Assembly (NCBI GenBank): GCA_963710135.1
Contig: CAVPYY010000003.1
Span: 496,001 to 560,000 of the forward strand
DNA from: SG8-30 sp963710135
GTDB lineage: Bacteria; Pseudomonadota; Gammaproteobacteria; Steroidobacterales; Steroidobacteraceae
Direction: 5' to 3'
Length of the DNA: 64,000 bases
The translations under genes were made by a program, and so were the position numbers. The notes beneath the pieces are model-generated. The model was not told where the DNA came from, searched no databases, and was given only the letters and a program-made list of their open reading frames with translations. Shown here in pieces: positions 9,205-17,737 of this stretch. Every line of letters begins with the position of its first letter. The stretch's first letter is position 1.

Positions 9205-11444
9205 GCGCGCTCTCTCCTGGGCTCGGCCTTGCGGGCTTCGCGCGGCACGGACGCTCCGCGCGCTGTTTCGTCATCTGGCAGCCAGACGCGCACCAGCGCG
9301 CCGCCACCGGGTTCGATTGTCCGCCTCGATGCGGCCGCCGTGCTCTTCGACGATCTTACGCACGATCGCGAGTCCCAGCCCCGTGCCTTTGGGCTTGCTG
9401 GTGACATAGGGATCGAAGACCTGGCCCATGAACGTCCCGCTGGAAGCCGGGGCCGTTGTCGCGCACCGACAGCTCGACGAACGCCGGCCCCGGGGCCGGC
9501 CACGCCGCGTGTCTCGACGGTGACGGCCGGGTCGGGCTGCCCTCCAGCGCCTCCAGCGAGTTGGTCAGCAGGTTGTTCAGCACCTGCCGCACCCGGCCGC
9601 GGTCCGCCTCGATGACCGCGCCCGCCGGATCCGCCCGCACGGTCGAAGCGCACGCCGGGATCCTGCGCGCGGTACAGGTCGATCGACCTCGCTGCATCAG
9701 CGCGTTCAGGTCGAAGCGCGACAACTCGACCGCCGGGGCGCGCGCGTACTCGCTGAACGCGTTGACCATCTGCTTCATCGCCTCGACCTGCTGCACGATC
9801 GTGTGCGTCGCGCGGTCCAGCAGTCTCCGCATCGCGCTCCGGCAAACCCGCCAGCAGCCGCCGGCGCATTCGCTCCGCGGACAGCTGGATCGGGGTCAGC
9901 GGATTCTTGATCTCGTGCGCCAGGCGGCGCGCCACTTCGCCCCAGGCCGCCTCGCGCTGCGCCTGCAGCAGCTGCGTGATGTCGTCGAACACCAGCACCA
10001 GCCCGGCGCTCTGCCCGGCCTCGCCGGGCAGGGCGGTACAGGCGCACATCAGCTCGCGCCGGCCGCTGTCCGCGCGCAGGGTGACCTGCTCGCGCCACTC
10101 GGCCTGGCCGGCGTCAGCGTGCGGCCGCACGGCTGCGAGCAGCTGCGCCACCAGCGGTTCCGTCGCGGCGACCTCTTCGAGCGTCCGGCCGGCCGAGCCC
10201 TGCAGGTCGGCGCCGAGAATGTCGCCCGCGGCGTGATTCGCCACGCGGATGGTCAGGTCGCGTTCCAGCGATATGACCCCGGTGGACAGCCGCGCCAGGA
10301 TCACCGCCAGGCTGGTGCGCTCGTTCTCGACCGCCTGGCGACTGGTGTCGGCCTCGGCCCGGGCGCGCGCCAGTCGCTTGGTCATGTCGTTGAAGGACGC
10401 CACCAGGAAGCCGATCTCGTCATGCGAGGAGCGCGTCACCCGGGTGTCGAAATCGCCCTTGGCGACCGCCCGGGTCGCGCCGATCAGATCCTGCACCGGC
10501 TGGATGAGCCGATCGGAGAAGAAGAACGCGCCATACATGGCCGCGAGCAGCGCCATCAGCAGCACCAGCGACAGGGTCAGCACGAAACTGATCTTGAGCG
10601 GTTCGCGCAGGTACGACAGCCGGCCGTACTGCTGGTACGCGCCCTGCACCGCCTCGGCCAGGTCGGCGAGGCGCTGTGGCACCGGATAGACGGCGACCAG
10701 CACCCGCGGCCCCTGCCACTGCGCGGCGTTGTTGATGGGCACCGCCGCGCGGATCACGTAGCCGCCGCCGGCAGCGGGATCGAGACTGACGAATTTCTCA
10801 CCGCGCCTGGCCTGCAGCAGCACTTCTTCCGGCGCGCCGGGCAGCATGGGGTTCAGCAGGTTCGACGCCGAGTACGCCTCGACGCGCCCGCCACTCGCCA
10901 CCACCGCGAGTTCGTCGGCATCGGCCAGCCGGCGATGCTTGTCGAGTTGCGCGAACAGCGGGCCGGCGTGCGCGTCGCCGATGTCCTCGGCGATGCGCAC
11001 CGTGCGGTCCAGGTACTCGCGCATGCGCAGGTCGAGCGCCGCCCGCGACAGACCGAGCGCGTCGGTCAGGCCCTGCCGGACCTCGACGTGGAACCAGCTG
11101 TCGATGCCGCGGGTGAGGAACAGCACCGAGAACGTGAACACCAGCAACAGCGGCGCGAGCACCAGCGCCGCCAGCATCGCCACCGACTGCGAGCGCAGGC
11201 GCGAGCCCGGCACCTGCGCCCGCCGGTCGCGAACCAGCTCGGCGATGCGGCCGGCCAGCAGGCCGAGCAGCACCACCACGCCGATGGCGTTCACCACCAG
11301 GATCCAGGGTTGCAGCCTGCCGAATTCCTGCGAGTCGCGCGTGGTCACCGCCAGCAGGGCCAGCGCCACGATCCACAGCACGATCCCGCCGCCGACCAGC
11401 AGCGGTGCCCAGCGGCGAACGTCCGTCGCAGGCCTTGCGCTCAT
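9201..11444 (-). CDS. ntrY: NtrY-type membrane sensor histidine kinase (several frameshifts)
   Basis: The N-terminus has two membrane helices before a large periplasmic/extracytoplasmic sensor region (about residues 100-290), then a third helix (FVLTLSLVLLMALLAAMYG), HAMP (RAVAKGDFDTRV), PAS, the phospho-acceptor His in RRLAHEIKNPLTPIQ, the N box (LNNLLTNSLEAL), G1 (DNGPGF) and G2 (GTGLGL). The start overlaps the DUF4390 stop by ATGA. The 3-prime third carries about seven indels (near 9322, 9433, 9490, 9540, 9643, 9690 and 9824), yet all kinase motifs are readable in one or another frame, which points to sequence error rather than decay. It is cognate to the adjacent ntrX. Confidence 0.82.
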
Positions 11445-12028
11445 GGGCGGACGCTCCAGGTATACCAATCGGTCTGCCGGCTCCACTCGCGCCAGAACAC
11501 GAGGAGCTTGACCGCGTCCGGCAGGCCGCCGATTTCAACCGACGCGCGCAGGCTGACTTCATGACGCCGGCCGCTTTCCAGCAGCGCGTCGTCGATCAGC
11601 GGCAGCGCCCGAATGCGCGACAGGCTGTCGAGCGCGTCCTCCACCACCGGATACGTGGACTGCGCGCCGCTGTTGAGATTGGTGACGACGTAGCGTTCCG
11701 ACAGCGCGTCATACGCAAGCTCCCAGCGCTGTGTCAGCTCGGCCACGGTCGCGTCGGGCAGCCAGCGACGCTCCGCCCGCATGACGATGTCCACCACCAG
11801 GGTGAGCGGAATGCCCTCCGCCAGGGCGCCGCGGGCGGCGTCGGAAAGGCTCAGGTCCAGGATCGCGTTCAGCTGCCACACGCCCGCCACCGGCTCGACG
11901 AAGGCGCTGCGGATGTCGAAACGGCCTTCCTGCGCGCGCACCGGCGTGGCCGGCAGCAGGGTCAGCACGAGTGCCGCCATGCATCCCAGCGTTCCCAACC
12001 ACCTCAGGGGGAAGATTCGCGCCATCAT
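11441..12028 (-). CDS. DUF4390 family exported protein
   Basis: 195 residues with a signal peptide ending near PVRAQ. The mature part (FDIRSAFVEPVAGVWQLNA, LSDAARGALAEGIPLTLVVDI) matches the DUF4390 pattern, a family found between rsmB and ntrY in gamma- and betaproteobacteria. The ATG overlaps the rsmB stop by one base (TGATG) and its stop overlaps ntrY, so the genes are probably translationally coupled. The function is unknown; a link to the NtrY periplasmic sensor region is plausible from constant adjacency. Confidence 0.85.
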   Translation of the reverse strand: MMARIFPLRWLGTLGCMAALVLTLLPATPVRAQEGRFDIRSAFVEPVAGVWQLNAILDLSLSDAARGALAEGIPLTLVVDIVMRAERRWLPDATVAELTQRWELAYDALSERYVVTNLNSGAQSTYPVVEDALDSLSRIRALPLIDDALLESGRRHEVSLRASVEIGGLPDAVKLLVFWREWSRQTDWYTWSVRP

Positions 12029-13348
12029 CAGGCCCGCTTGTCGAGACAGGCGTAAAAGAATCCATCGTTGTCGGCCGCGCCGGTCGCCAGCGCGAGCCCC
12101 GGCCCTGTCCCCACGCCCGGTGGCTGGGCAGGCAAGGAAAGCCTAGCAGATCCGGACTGTTCCACCGCTTCCGGGGTGCGGCCGAGAAAAGCGCCGACGA
12201 CGTCGGCATTCTCCGCTTGCAGCACGGAACAGCTGGCGTAGAGGAGCCTTCCGCCCGGGGCCAGCAGGGGCCACAGGGCATCGAGCATGGCCGCCTGGCG
12301 GCTGGCGAAGCCGGCGATGTCCGCCGGCCGGCGCAGCAGCTTGATGTCCGGGTGGCGCCGGATGACACCCGTGCCGGAACAGGGCACGTCCAGCAGGATC
12401 CGGTCCCAGGGTTGGCCGTCCGACCAGCCTGCGGGCGCCGCGGCATCGCCAACCACCACGGTCGCCGCGAGCCCGGTGCGGCGCAGGTTGTCGCGGATGC
12501 GGCCGGCGCGAACCGCGTCGAGCTCGAGCGCGGTGAGACGGAGCGTCGGCTCCAGCTCGAGCAGATGACAGGCCTTGCCGCCCGGCGCGGCGCAGGCGTC
12601 GAGCACCCGCATGCCGGGCCGCGCGTCGAGCAGGCGCGCCGCCAGCTGCGCCGCGACGTCCTGCACGGAGACATCGCCCGTCCGCGAAACCCGGCAGGCG
12701 TTCCACGTCGACCGGCCGGGCCAGCCTGAGTGCCTCCGGGGCCAGCGGGTCCGGCCGCGATTCGATTCCCGCAGCGTCGAGACGCGCCTGATAGCTGGCT
12801 ACATCGCTGCGCGCGGCGTTGACCCTGAGCCACATCGGCGGCTGCTGGTTGCCGGCCTCGAGGATGGCCTCCCATTGGCCGGGCCAGTCACGGCGCAGGG
12901 CGTCGATCAGCCAGGCCGGATGGGCGTAGTGCGCCGCCGGCAGCTGGCGTGCCGCCTCGAGCACCGCCGGCCCCTCGCGCAGGTAGCGGCGCAGCACCGC
13001 ATTGACCAGACCCGCCGCCCGGCCACAGTCCAGTTCGCGCGCCGCCTCCACCGTCTCGGACACCGCCGCGTGCACCGGTGTGCGGCCGTGGACCAGCTGA
13101 TACAGGCCGACGAGCAGGAGCGCCGCGACACGCTCATCGAGCCGGTCGAGCCGGCGATCGCTGAGCCGGTCGAGACAGGCGGCCAGCTCGAAGTACCAGC
13201 GGATGGTGCCGAAGGCGAGCGACTGGACAGTGGGCCGGTCCTGCTCGCGGGTACGCAGGCCGGCTAGGGCGCTTTCGAGCGTGCTGCCGGCGCGGACCGC
13301 GAGCACCGCCTTCGCGGCCAGCGCGCGCGCGCCCAGGATATTCTCCAT
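12028..13348 (-). CDS. rsmB: 16S rRNA (cytosine-967 C5)-methyltransferase RsmB (frameshifted)
   Basis: The N-terminal NusB-like RNA-binding domain (about residues 1-140; RTREQDRPTVQSLAFG) is followed by the SAM-dependent methyltransferase with DACAAPGGKACHLLEL (SAM site), LLDVPCSGTGVIRRHPDIK (catalytic PC motif) and LLYASCSVLQAEN (second catalytic Cys). An extra base near 12674-12677 breaks the frame at FADG; removing it restores DVSVQDVAAQLAARLL. About 439 residues after correction, the normal length. It lies downstream of fmt in the usual def-fmt-rsmB order. Confidence 0.93.
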
Positions 13349-13366
13349 GACTGCGAGCGGCAGGCG

Positions 13367-14326
13367 TCAGTCGCCGGCCGCTGGCTCCGTGCCGAGCTGC
13401 ACGCCGTCCAGCGCCCCGGCACGCAGGAACTCCTGGGCGGAGACGGGCCGCTTGCCGGCGCGCTGCAGCCGCTCGATGGCCAGCGCGTCGCGTCCGGTCA
13501 TGACGACAATGCCGCGCTCCCCCGTCTCGATGACGGTACCGGGCGCCGGTCCCGGCGCGGCGCTCGTGACCCGCGCAGCCCAGATCCGCAGCTGCGCGCC
13601 GCCGAGCCGGGTCTCGGCGACCGGCCACGGGTCGAAGGCCCGCACTCGCCGCTCGATGTCTTCCGCCGGCAGCCGCCAGTCGATCAGCGCCTCGGCCTTG
13701 TCGAGCTTGCGGGCATAGGTCGCCCCGGCGGCATCCTGCGGCATGAACTGCGCCCGCCCCGCCGCGAGATCGTCGAGCGCGGCGACGATCAGGCGTGCGC
13801 CGACGGCGGCAAGCCGGTCATGCAGCGTTGCCGCCGTGTCGCGCGGGCCGATCGGCACGGGCTCGGAGCGCAGCATCGGCCCCGTGTCGAGCCCCGCCTC
13901 CATGCGCATGATGGTGATGCCGGTCACCGCGTCGCCGGCAAGAATGGCGCGCTGAATCGGCGCGGCGCCGCGCCAGCGTGGCAGCAACGAGGCATGGATG
14001 TTGAGGCACCCATGGCGCGGCACGTCGAGCACCGCCTGCGGCAGCAGCAGGCCGTAGGCGACCACGACCATCACGTCGGGAGCATACGCAGCGAGCCGCG
14101 CGGCGGCCTCGCTGTCCTTCAGGGTGGCCGGCTGCTCGGTCGGCAGGCCCCGTTCGAGCGCGGCGCGCTTGACCGGCGCAGGCTCGAGTTTCAGGCCGCG
14201 GCCGGCACGGCGATCCGGCTGGGTATAGACGGCCAGCAGCCGATGACGCGAGGCGGCAATCGCTTCCAGGGCAGGAACGGCGAACTCCGGTGTTCCGGCG
14301 AAGACGACGCCAAGTCGCGGGCTCAC
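13367..14326 (-). CDS. fmt: Methionyl-tRNA formyltransferase
   Basis: Formylates initiator Met-tRNA using 10-formyl-THF. Motifs are VVFAGTPEFAVPAL at the N-terminus, the folate-binding HASLLPRWRGAAPIQRAI, and GLDTGPML. The C-terminal tRNA-binding domain begins about residue 205. I chose the GTG at 14326 because it places the first beta-strand 7 residues in, as in the family, and lies 11 bases after the def stop; an ATG at 14377 would overlap def by 41 bases. Its product is deformylated by the Def enzyme encoded just upstream. Confidence 0.93.
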   Translation of the reverse strand: MSPRLGVVFAGTPEFAVPALEAIAASRHRLLAVYTQPDRRAGRGLKLEPAPVKRAALERGLPTEQPATLKDSEAAARLAAYAPDVMVVVAYGLLLPQAVLDVPRHGCLNIHASLLPRWRGAAPIQRAILAGDAVTGITIMRMEAGLDTGPMLRSEPVPIGPRDTAATLHDRLAAVGARLIVAALDDLAAGRAQFMPQDAAGATYARKLDKAEALIDWRLPAEDIERRVRAFDPWPVAETRLGGAQLRIWAARVTSAAPGPAPGTVIETGERGIVVMTGRDALAIERLQRAGKRPVSAQEFLRAGALDGVQLGTEPAAGD

Positions 14327-14336
14327 CAGCTGGGCT

Positions 14337-14879
14337 TCAGATCGCCGGCACGCGTGGCTGCTCGGCGGGGCGGCCATCGGCGCGCAGCCGCTTTTCCTTC
14401 TCGAGCTTCTTGCGGATGCGCTGGCGCTTCAGTTCGGACAGGTAGTCGACAAAGAGCTTGCCGTCGAGATGGTCGATTTCGTGCTGGATGCAGACGGCCA
14501 GCAGGCCCTCCGCCTCGAGCTCGAAGGCCTGGCCGTCACGGCCCAGCGCCCGCACCCGGACGCGTTGCGCCCGTTGCACGTCCTCGTAGATCCCGGGCAC
14601 CGACAGGCAGCCTTCCTGGCTGACCCCCACTTCCTCGCGCCCGATGACCTCCGGGTTGACGAAGACCCGGGGCTGGTCGCGCTCCTCGGACACGTCCGCC
14701 ACCAGCAGACGACGGTGAACATTGACCTGCGTCGCAGCCAGACCGACCCCGTTCGAGGCATACATGGTCTCGAGCATGTCGTCGATCAGGGTGCGGAGAT
14801 CGTCGTCCACGACATCCACCGGCTGTGCGATGGTTCGCAGTCGGGGGTCGGGATACTCCAGTATTGTGAGGCGCGTCAT
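14337..14879 (-). CDS. def: Peptide deformylase
   Basis: 180 residues with the three signature motifs GVGLAATQ, EGCLSVPG (metal-binding Cys) and QHEIDHLDG (two metal-binding His and the catalytic Glu). It removes the N-formyl group from nascent proteins. It heads the minus-strand chain def-fmt-rsmB-DUF4390-ntrY-ntrX and is divergent from the LysM gene, with 178 bases between them for both promoters. The C-terminal Lys/Arg-rich tail (RQRIRKKLEKEKRLR) is typical and binds the ribosome. Confidence 0.97.
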   Translation of the reverse strand: MTRLTILEYPDPRLRTIAQPVDVVDDDLRTLIDDMLETMYASNGVGLAATQVNVHRRLLVADVSEERDQPRVFVNPEVIGREEVGVSQEGCLSVPGIYEDVQRAQRVRVRALGRDGQAFELEAEGLLAVCIQHEIDHLDGKLFVDYLSELKRQRIRKKLEKEKRLRADGRPAEQPRVPAI

Positions 14880-15057
14880 GCGAGTGGGGTCTCGTATTCG
14901 TGTAACTGACTAGGGTTTGCTGATAAAGTTCTGCCGGTAATGAACTTAATGCAGGCGAGCGCCCGGGCCACCCGGCCCTGATGCCCGCCCATCCCGTTCG
15001 CCGCAAGCCCGTGATTATACGGGTGCTGCGGCCGACCCGGCAGTGAGGGAGCTGTTG

Positions 15058-16161
15058 ATGGCGCCGTCCTCCGTTTTCAAGTCCCGCGCGCTCGTCGGCG
15101 GGCCGCTTGCCGCGATCATCGCAGCGGCGATCCTCGTGTTCGGTGCAGGCCTCGCGGCCTCGCCGGCGCACGCCCAGGCAGGCGGTATCGACCGCAGCGT
15201 GATCCCGATGGCCCCGGACGCTCCCGAGCGTTATGTGGTCCAGCGTGGCGACACGCTGTGGGACATCTCGGCCCGGTTCCTGCGGGATCCGTGGTACTGG
15301 CCCGAGATCTGGTACATCAACCCCGAGGTGGCCAACCCGCACCTGATCTACCCCGGCGACGTGCTGGTGCTGACCTGGGTCGACGGCCAGCCGCGGCTGT
15401 CGCTGGAGCGCGGCGGCGACATCCGCTTGTCACCGCGGGTCCGCGAGCAACCCTTGTCCGAAGCGATCCGCGCCATCCCGTGGCGGGTCGTGCAAGCGTT
15501 CATGTCGCGCCCGACCGTGCTGGCCAGGGAGCAGGTCGAGAACGCGCCGTACGTGGTCACGGCCCGCGACCGCCGCCTGATCACCGCGGCGGGCGACGAA
15601 GTCTACGCGCGCCGGCTCGACGGCACGGCTACGGGCACGGAGTTTCTCGTCTATCACGTGGGCGACGAGCTGAAGGATCCGGAGGACGGTGACGTGCTCG
15701 GCTACGAGGGCATCTACACCGCGACAGGCTCGGCCACCCGCACCGGGGACCCGACGACGCTCAGGCTGACCGAGTCGACCCGCGAGACCCGCGACGGCGA
15801 CATCCTCATCGGGGATACCGTCGACGTCGGCATGGACTTCATCCCGCGTCCGCCCGCCGGCAGCGTCGAGGGCGTCGTGATGGACGTGGTCGATGACCGC
15901 ATCATCGTCGGCGAGTACCAGGTGGTGGTGATCAACCGTGGCGCGCGCGACGGCCTCGAGCCCGGCAACGTGCTGTCGGTGTGGCGCGCCGGCGAGGAAA
16001 TCAAGGACACGACGCCGAATCGCGAGAGCAGGAAGGTCACCCTGCCCGACGAGCGTATCGCCGAGTTCATGGTGTTCAAGTCGTGGGACCGCCTGAGCTT
16101 CGGGCTGATCCTCGACTCGGTGCGCGAACTGCAGGTCGGAGACCTCGTCCGCAATCCCTGA
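15058..16161 (+). CDS. Exported LysM peptidoglycan-binding protein
   Basis: The ATG at 15058 is preceded by a good ribosome-binding site (GAGGGAG at 15044-15050). A long signal peptide ends near PAHAQA. The LysM domain (about residues 58-110: YVVQRGDTLWDISARFL and ANPHLIYPGDVLVL) binds peptidoglycan. The rest is an all-beta domain of about 240 residues without a catalytic motif I recognise. LysM proteins of this type are constantly found between def/fmt and dprA in gammaproteobacteria. A strong terminator follows. Confidence 0.88.
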   Translation: MAPSSVFKSRALVGGPLAAIIAAAILVFGAGLAASPAHAQAGGIDRSVIPMAPDAPERYVVQRGDTLWDISARFLRDPWYWPEIWYINPEVANPHLIYPGDVLVLTWVDGQPRLSLERGGDIRLSPRVREQPLSEAIRAIPWRVVQAFMSRPTVLAREQVENAPYVVTARDRRLITAAGDEVYARRLDGTATGTEFLVYHVGDELKDPEDGDVLGYEGIYTATGSATRTGDPTTLRLTESTRETRDGDILIGDTVDVGMDFIPRPPAGSVEGVVMDVVDDRIIVGEYQVVVINRGARDGLEPGNVLSVWRAGEEIKDTTPNRESRKVTLPDERIAEFMVFKSWDRLSFGLILDSVRELQVGDLVRNP

Positions 16162-16187
16162 ATCGCGTCGTTTGCGGCAGTTATTCG

Positions 16188-16218
16188 CACGCCGGCCACG
16201 AGGCCGGCGTGTTTGTTT
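16188..16218 (+). terminator. Intrinsic terminator after the LysM gene
   Basis: A perfect 10-bp stem (CACGCCGGCC and GGCCGGCGTG) with loop ACGA, followed directly by TTTGTTT. It lies 26 bases after the LysM stop codon and only 6 bases before the likely dprA start. Confidence 0.8.
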
Positions 16219-16224
16219 AGGGAC

Positions 16225-17173
16225 GTGCGCGATCCCGCCGACACCATCACCCGCTGGCTCGACGTCCCCGGCCATTTCCTGATCCGCCGGGGCGATCCCG
16301 GTTACCCGCCGCAGCTCGGCTGCATACCGGACCCACCGCCGCAGCTGTTCGTCGCGGGCAGTGTGGAATCCCTAGCGTGCCCGCAGATCGCCATCGTCGG
16401 CAGCCGCCGGCCGACGCCCGCCGGCCGCGAGACGGCCAGGGCGCTGGCCGCGAGCCTTTCGCGCGCCGGGCTGGTCGTGACCAGTGGCCTGGCCGCCGGC
16501 ATCGACGGCGCCGCACACGCCGGTGCGCTGGACGTTGCCGGCGCCACGGTCGCCGTCTGCGGCACAGGGCTCGATGAGGTGTACCCGGCCGCGCACCACG
16601 GACTCGCCGCCGCGATCACGCGCCATGGCGCCCTGGTCTCGGAGTTTCCGCCCGAGACCCCGCCGCGGCCGCAGCACTTCCCGCGCCGCAACCGCATCAT
16701 CAGCGGGCTGGCCCTGGGCGTGGTGGTGGTCGAGGCAGCGCAGCGCTCGGGCTCGCTGATCACCGCGCGCCTGGCCGCGGAACAGGGGCGCGACGTTTTC
16801 GCCGTGCCGGGTTCCATACATAACCCGATGGCGCGGGGCTGCCATCGCCTGCTGCGCGAGGGCGCCCTGCTGGCCGAGAGCGCCGCCGACGTGCTGGCCG
16901 CGCTGCAGCCTCGACACCTTCGCCGCGGCCGGCCCCGGCCCCGCGCAACCCGCGAGCGCATCAGCAGTTTCGGCCGGCGCGTTGGACAGGGACCACAAAA
17001 TCCTGTTGAATGCGTGCGGCTTCGAGCCGGTGGACGTCGACGTCCTGGTCGAGAGAACGGGCCTTGAGGCCTCCGCCATTTCCTCGATGCTGTTAATCCT
17101 CGAACTCCGCGGCGAGGTCGAGACGTCTGCCGGTGGTCGCTACTGCCGGCTACCCCTGAGGTCGAGGGAATGA
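16225..17173 (+). CDS. dprA: DNA processing protein DprA, short N-terminus, frameshifted
   Basis: DprA loads RecA on incoming single-stranded DNA during natural transformation. The Rossmann-fold core is complete: IAIVGSRRPTPAGRETA, VTSGLAAGIDGAAHAGAL, TVAVCGTGLDEVYPA, FPRRNRIISGL and RSGSLITARLA. The C-terminal winged helix (LLNACGFEPVDVDVLVERTG) is in another frame because of an extra C near 16909; correction gives about 315 residues. The roughly 55-70-residue N-terminal domain seen in most DprA proteins is absent: the GTG start lies right after the LysM terminator. An in-frame TTG at 16213 lies inside the terminator and is less likely. The stop overlaps smg (ATGA). Confidence 0.88.
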
Positions 17174-17643
17174 AGGAAAGCGTTCTCGACATCCTGATAC
17201 ACCTGTTCGAGAACTTCCTCGACGCCGAGGACGAGCCGGAGCCCAGCCGCGACGCGCTGAAGCTCGAGCTGGAACAGGCGGGCTACCAGGAACGCGAGAT
17301 CGAGCGGGCGCTGCAATGGCTCGAGGGGCTCGCGGACGACCAGGGAAGGGCCGTCGCCGAGTCGGCGGCGCGCACCGTCCGGGTCTACAGCGGCTACGAA
17401 GTGGCGCGCTTCGACACCGCGGTACGGGGCTACCTGATGCACCTGGAGAACATCGGCATCCTGTCGGCCTCGCAGCGCGAGCTGGTCATCGATCGCCTGC
17501 TGGCGCTCGACGTCGACGACGTCGACATCGAGCAGGTCAAGTGGGTGGTGCTGATGGTGCTGTTCAGTCAGCCGGGCCAGGAACTGGCGTACGAGCGCAT
17601 GGAAGACCTGGTGTTCGAGGACCGGCCCGACGCGATGCACTGA
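17170..17643 (+). CDS. smg: Smg/DUF494 family protein
   Basis: 157 residues matching Smg throughout (KESVLDILIHLFENF, ERALQWLEGL, GYLMHLENIGILS, VLMVLFSQPGQELAYERMEDLV). The family sits between dprA and topA in many gammaproteobacteria, as it does here. It is a helical protein of unknown biochemical function. Its ATG overlaps the dprA stop codon, so the two are probably coupled. Confidence 0.93.
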   Translation: MKESVLDILIHLFENFLDAEDEPEPSRDALKLELEQAGYQEREIERALQWLEGLADDQGRAVAESAARTVRVYSGYEVARFDTAVRGYLMHLENIGILSASQRELVIDRLLALDVDDVDIEQVKWVVLMVLFSQPGQELAYERMEDLVFEDRPDAMH

Positions 17644-17737
17644 GCGCCTGCGGAGGCGTCGGTGATTCGCAGCCGCGGCCGGGACCGCGGCTTCGGCGTC
17701 TTAAGGGCACGGGAAACAAAGGGACTACGGATCGCAG

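Noticed and set aside
14917..14943. TTGCTG and TAATGA before the LysM gene as a promoter
   Set aside because: The spacer is only 15 bases and both boxes are weak; a promoter is expected here but I cannot place it with confidence.
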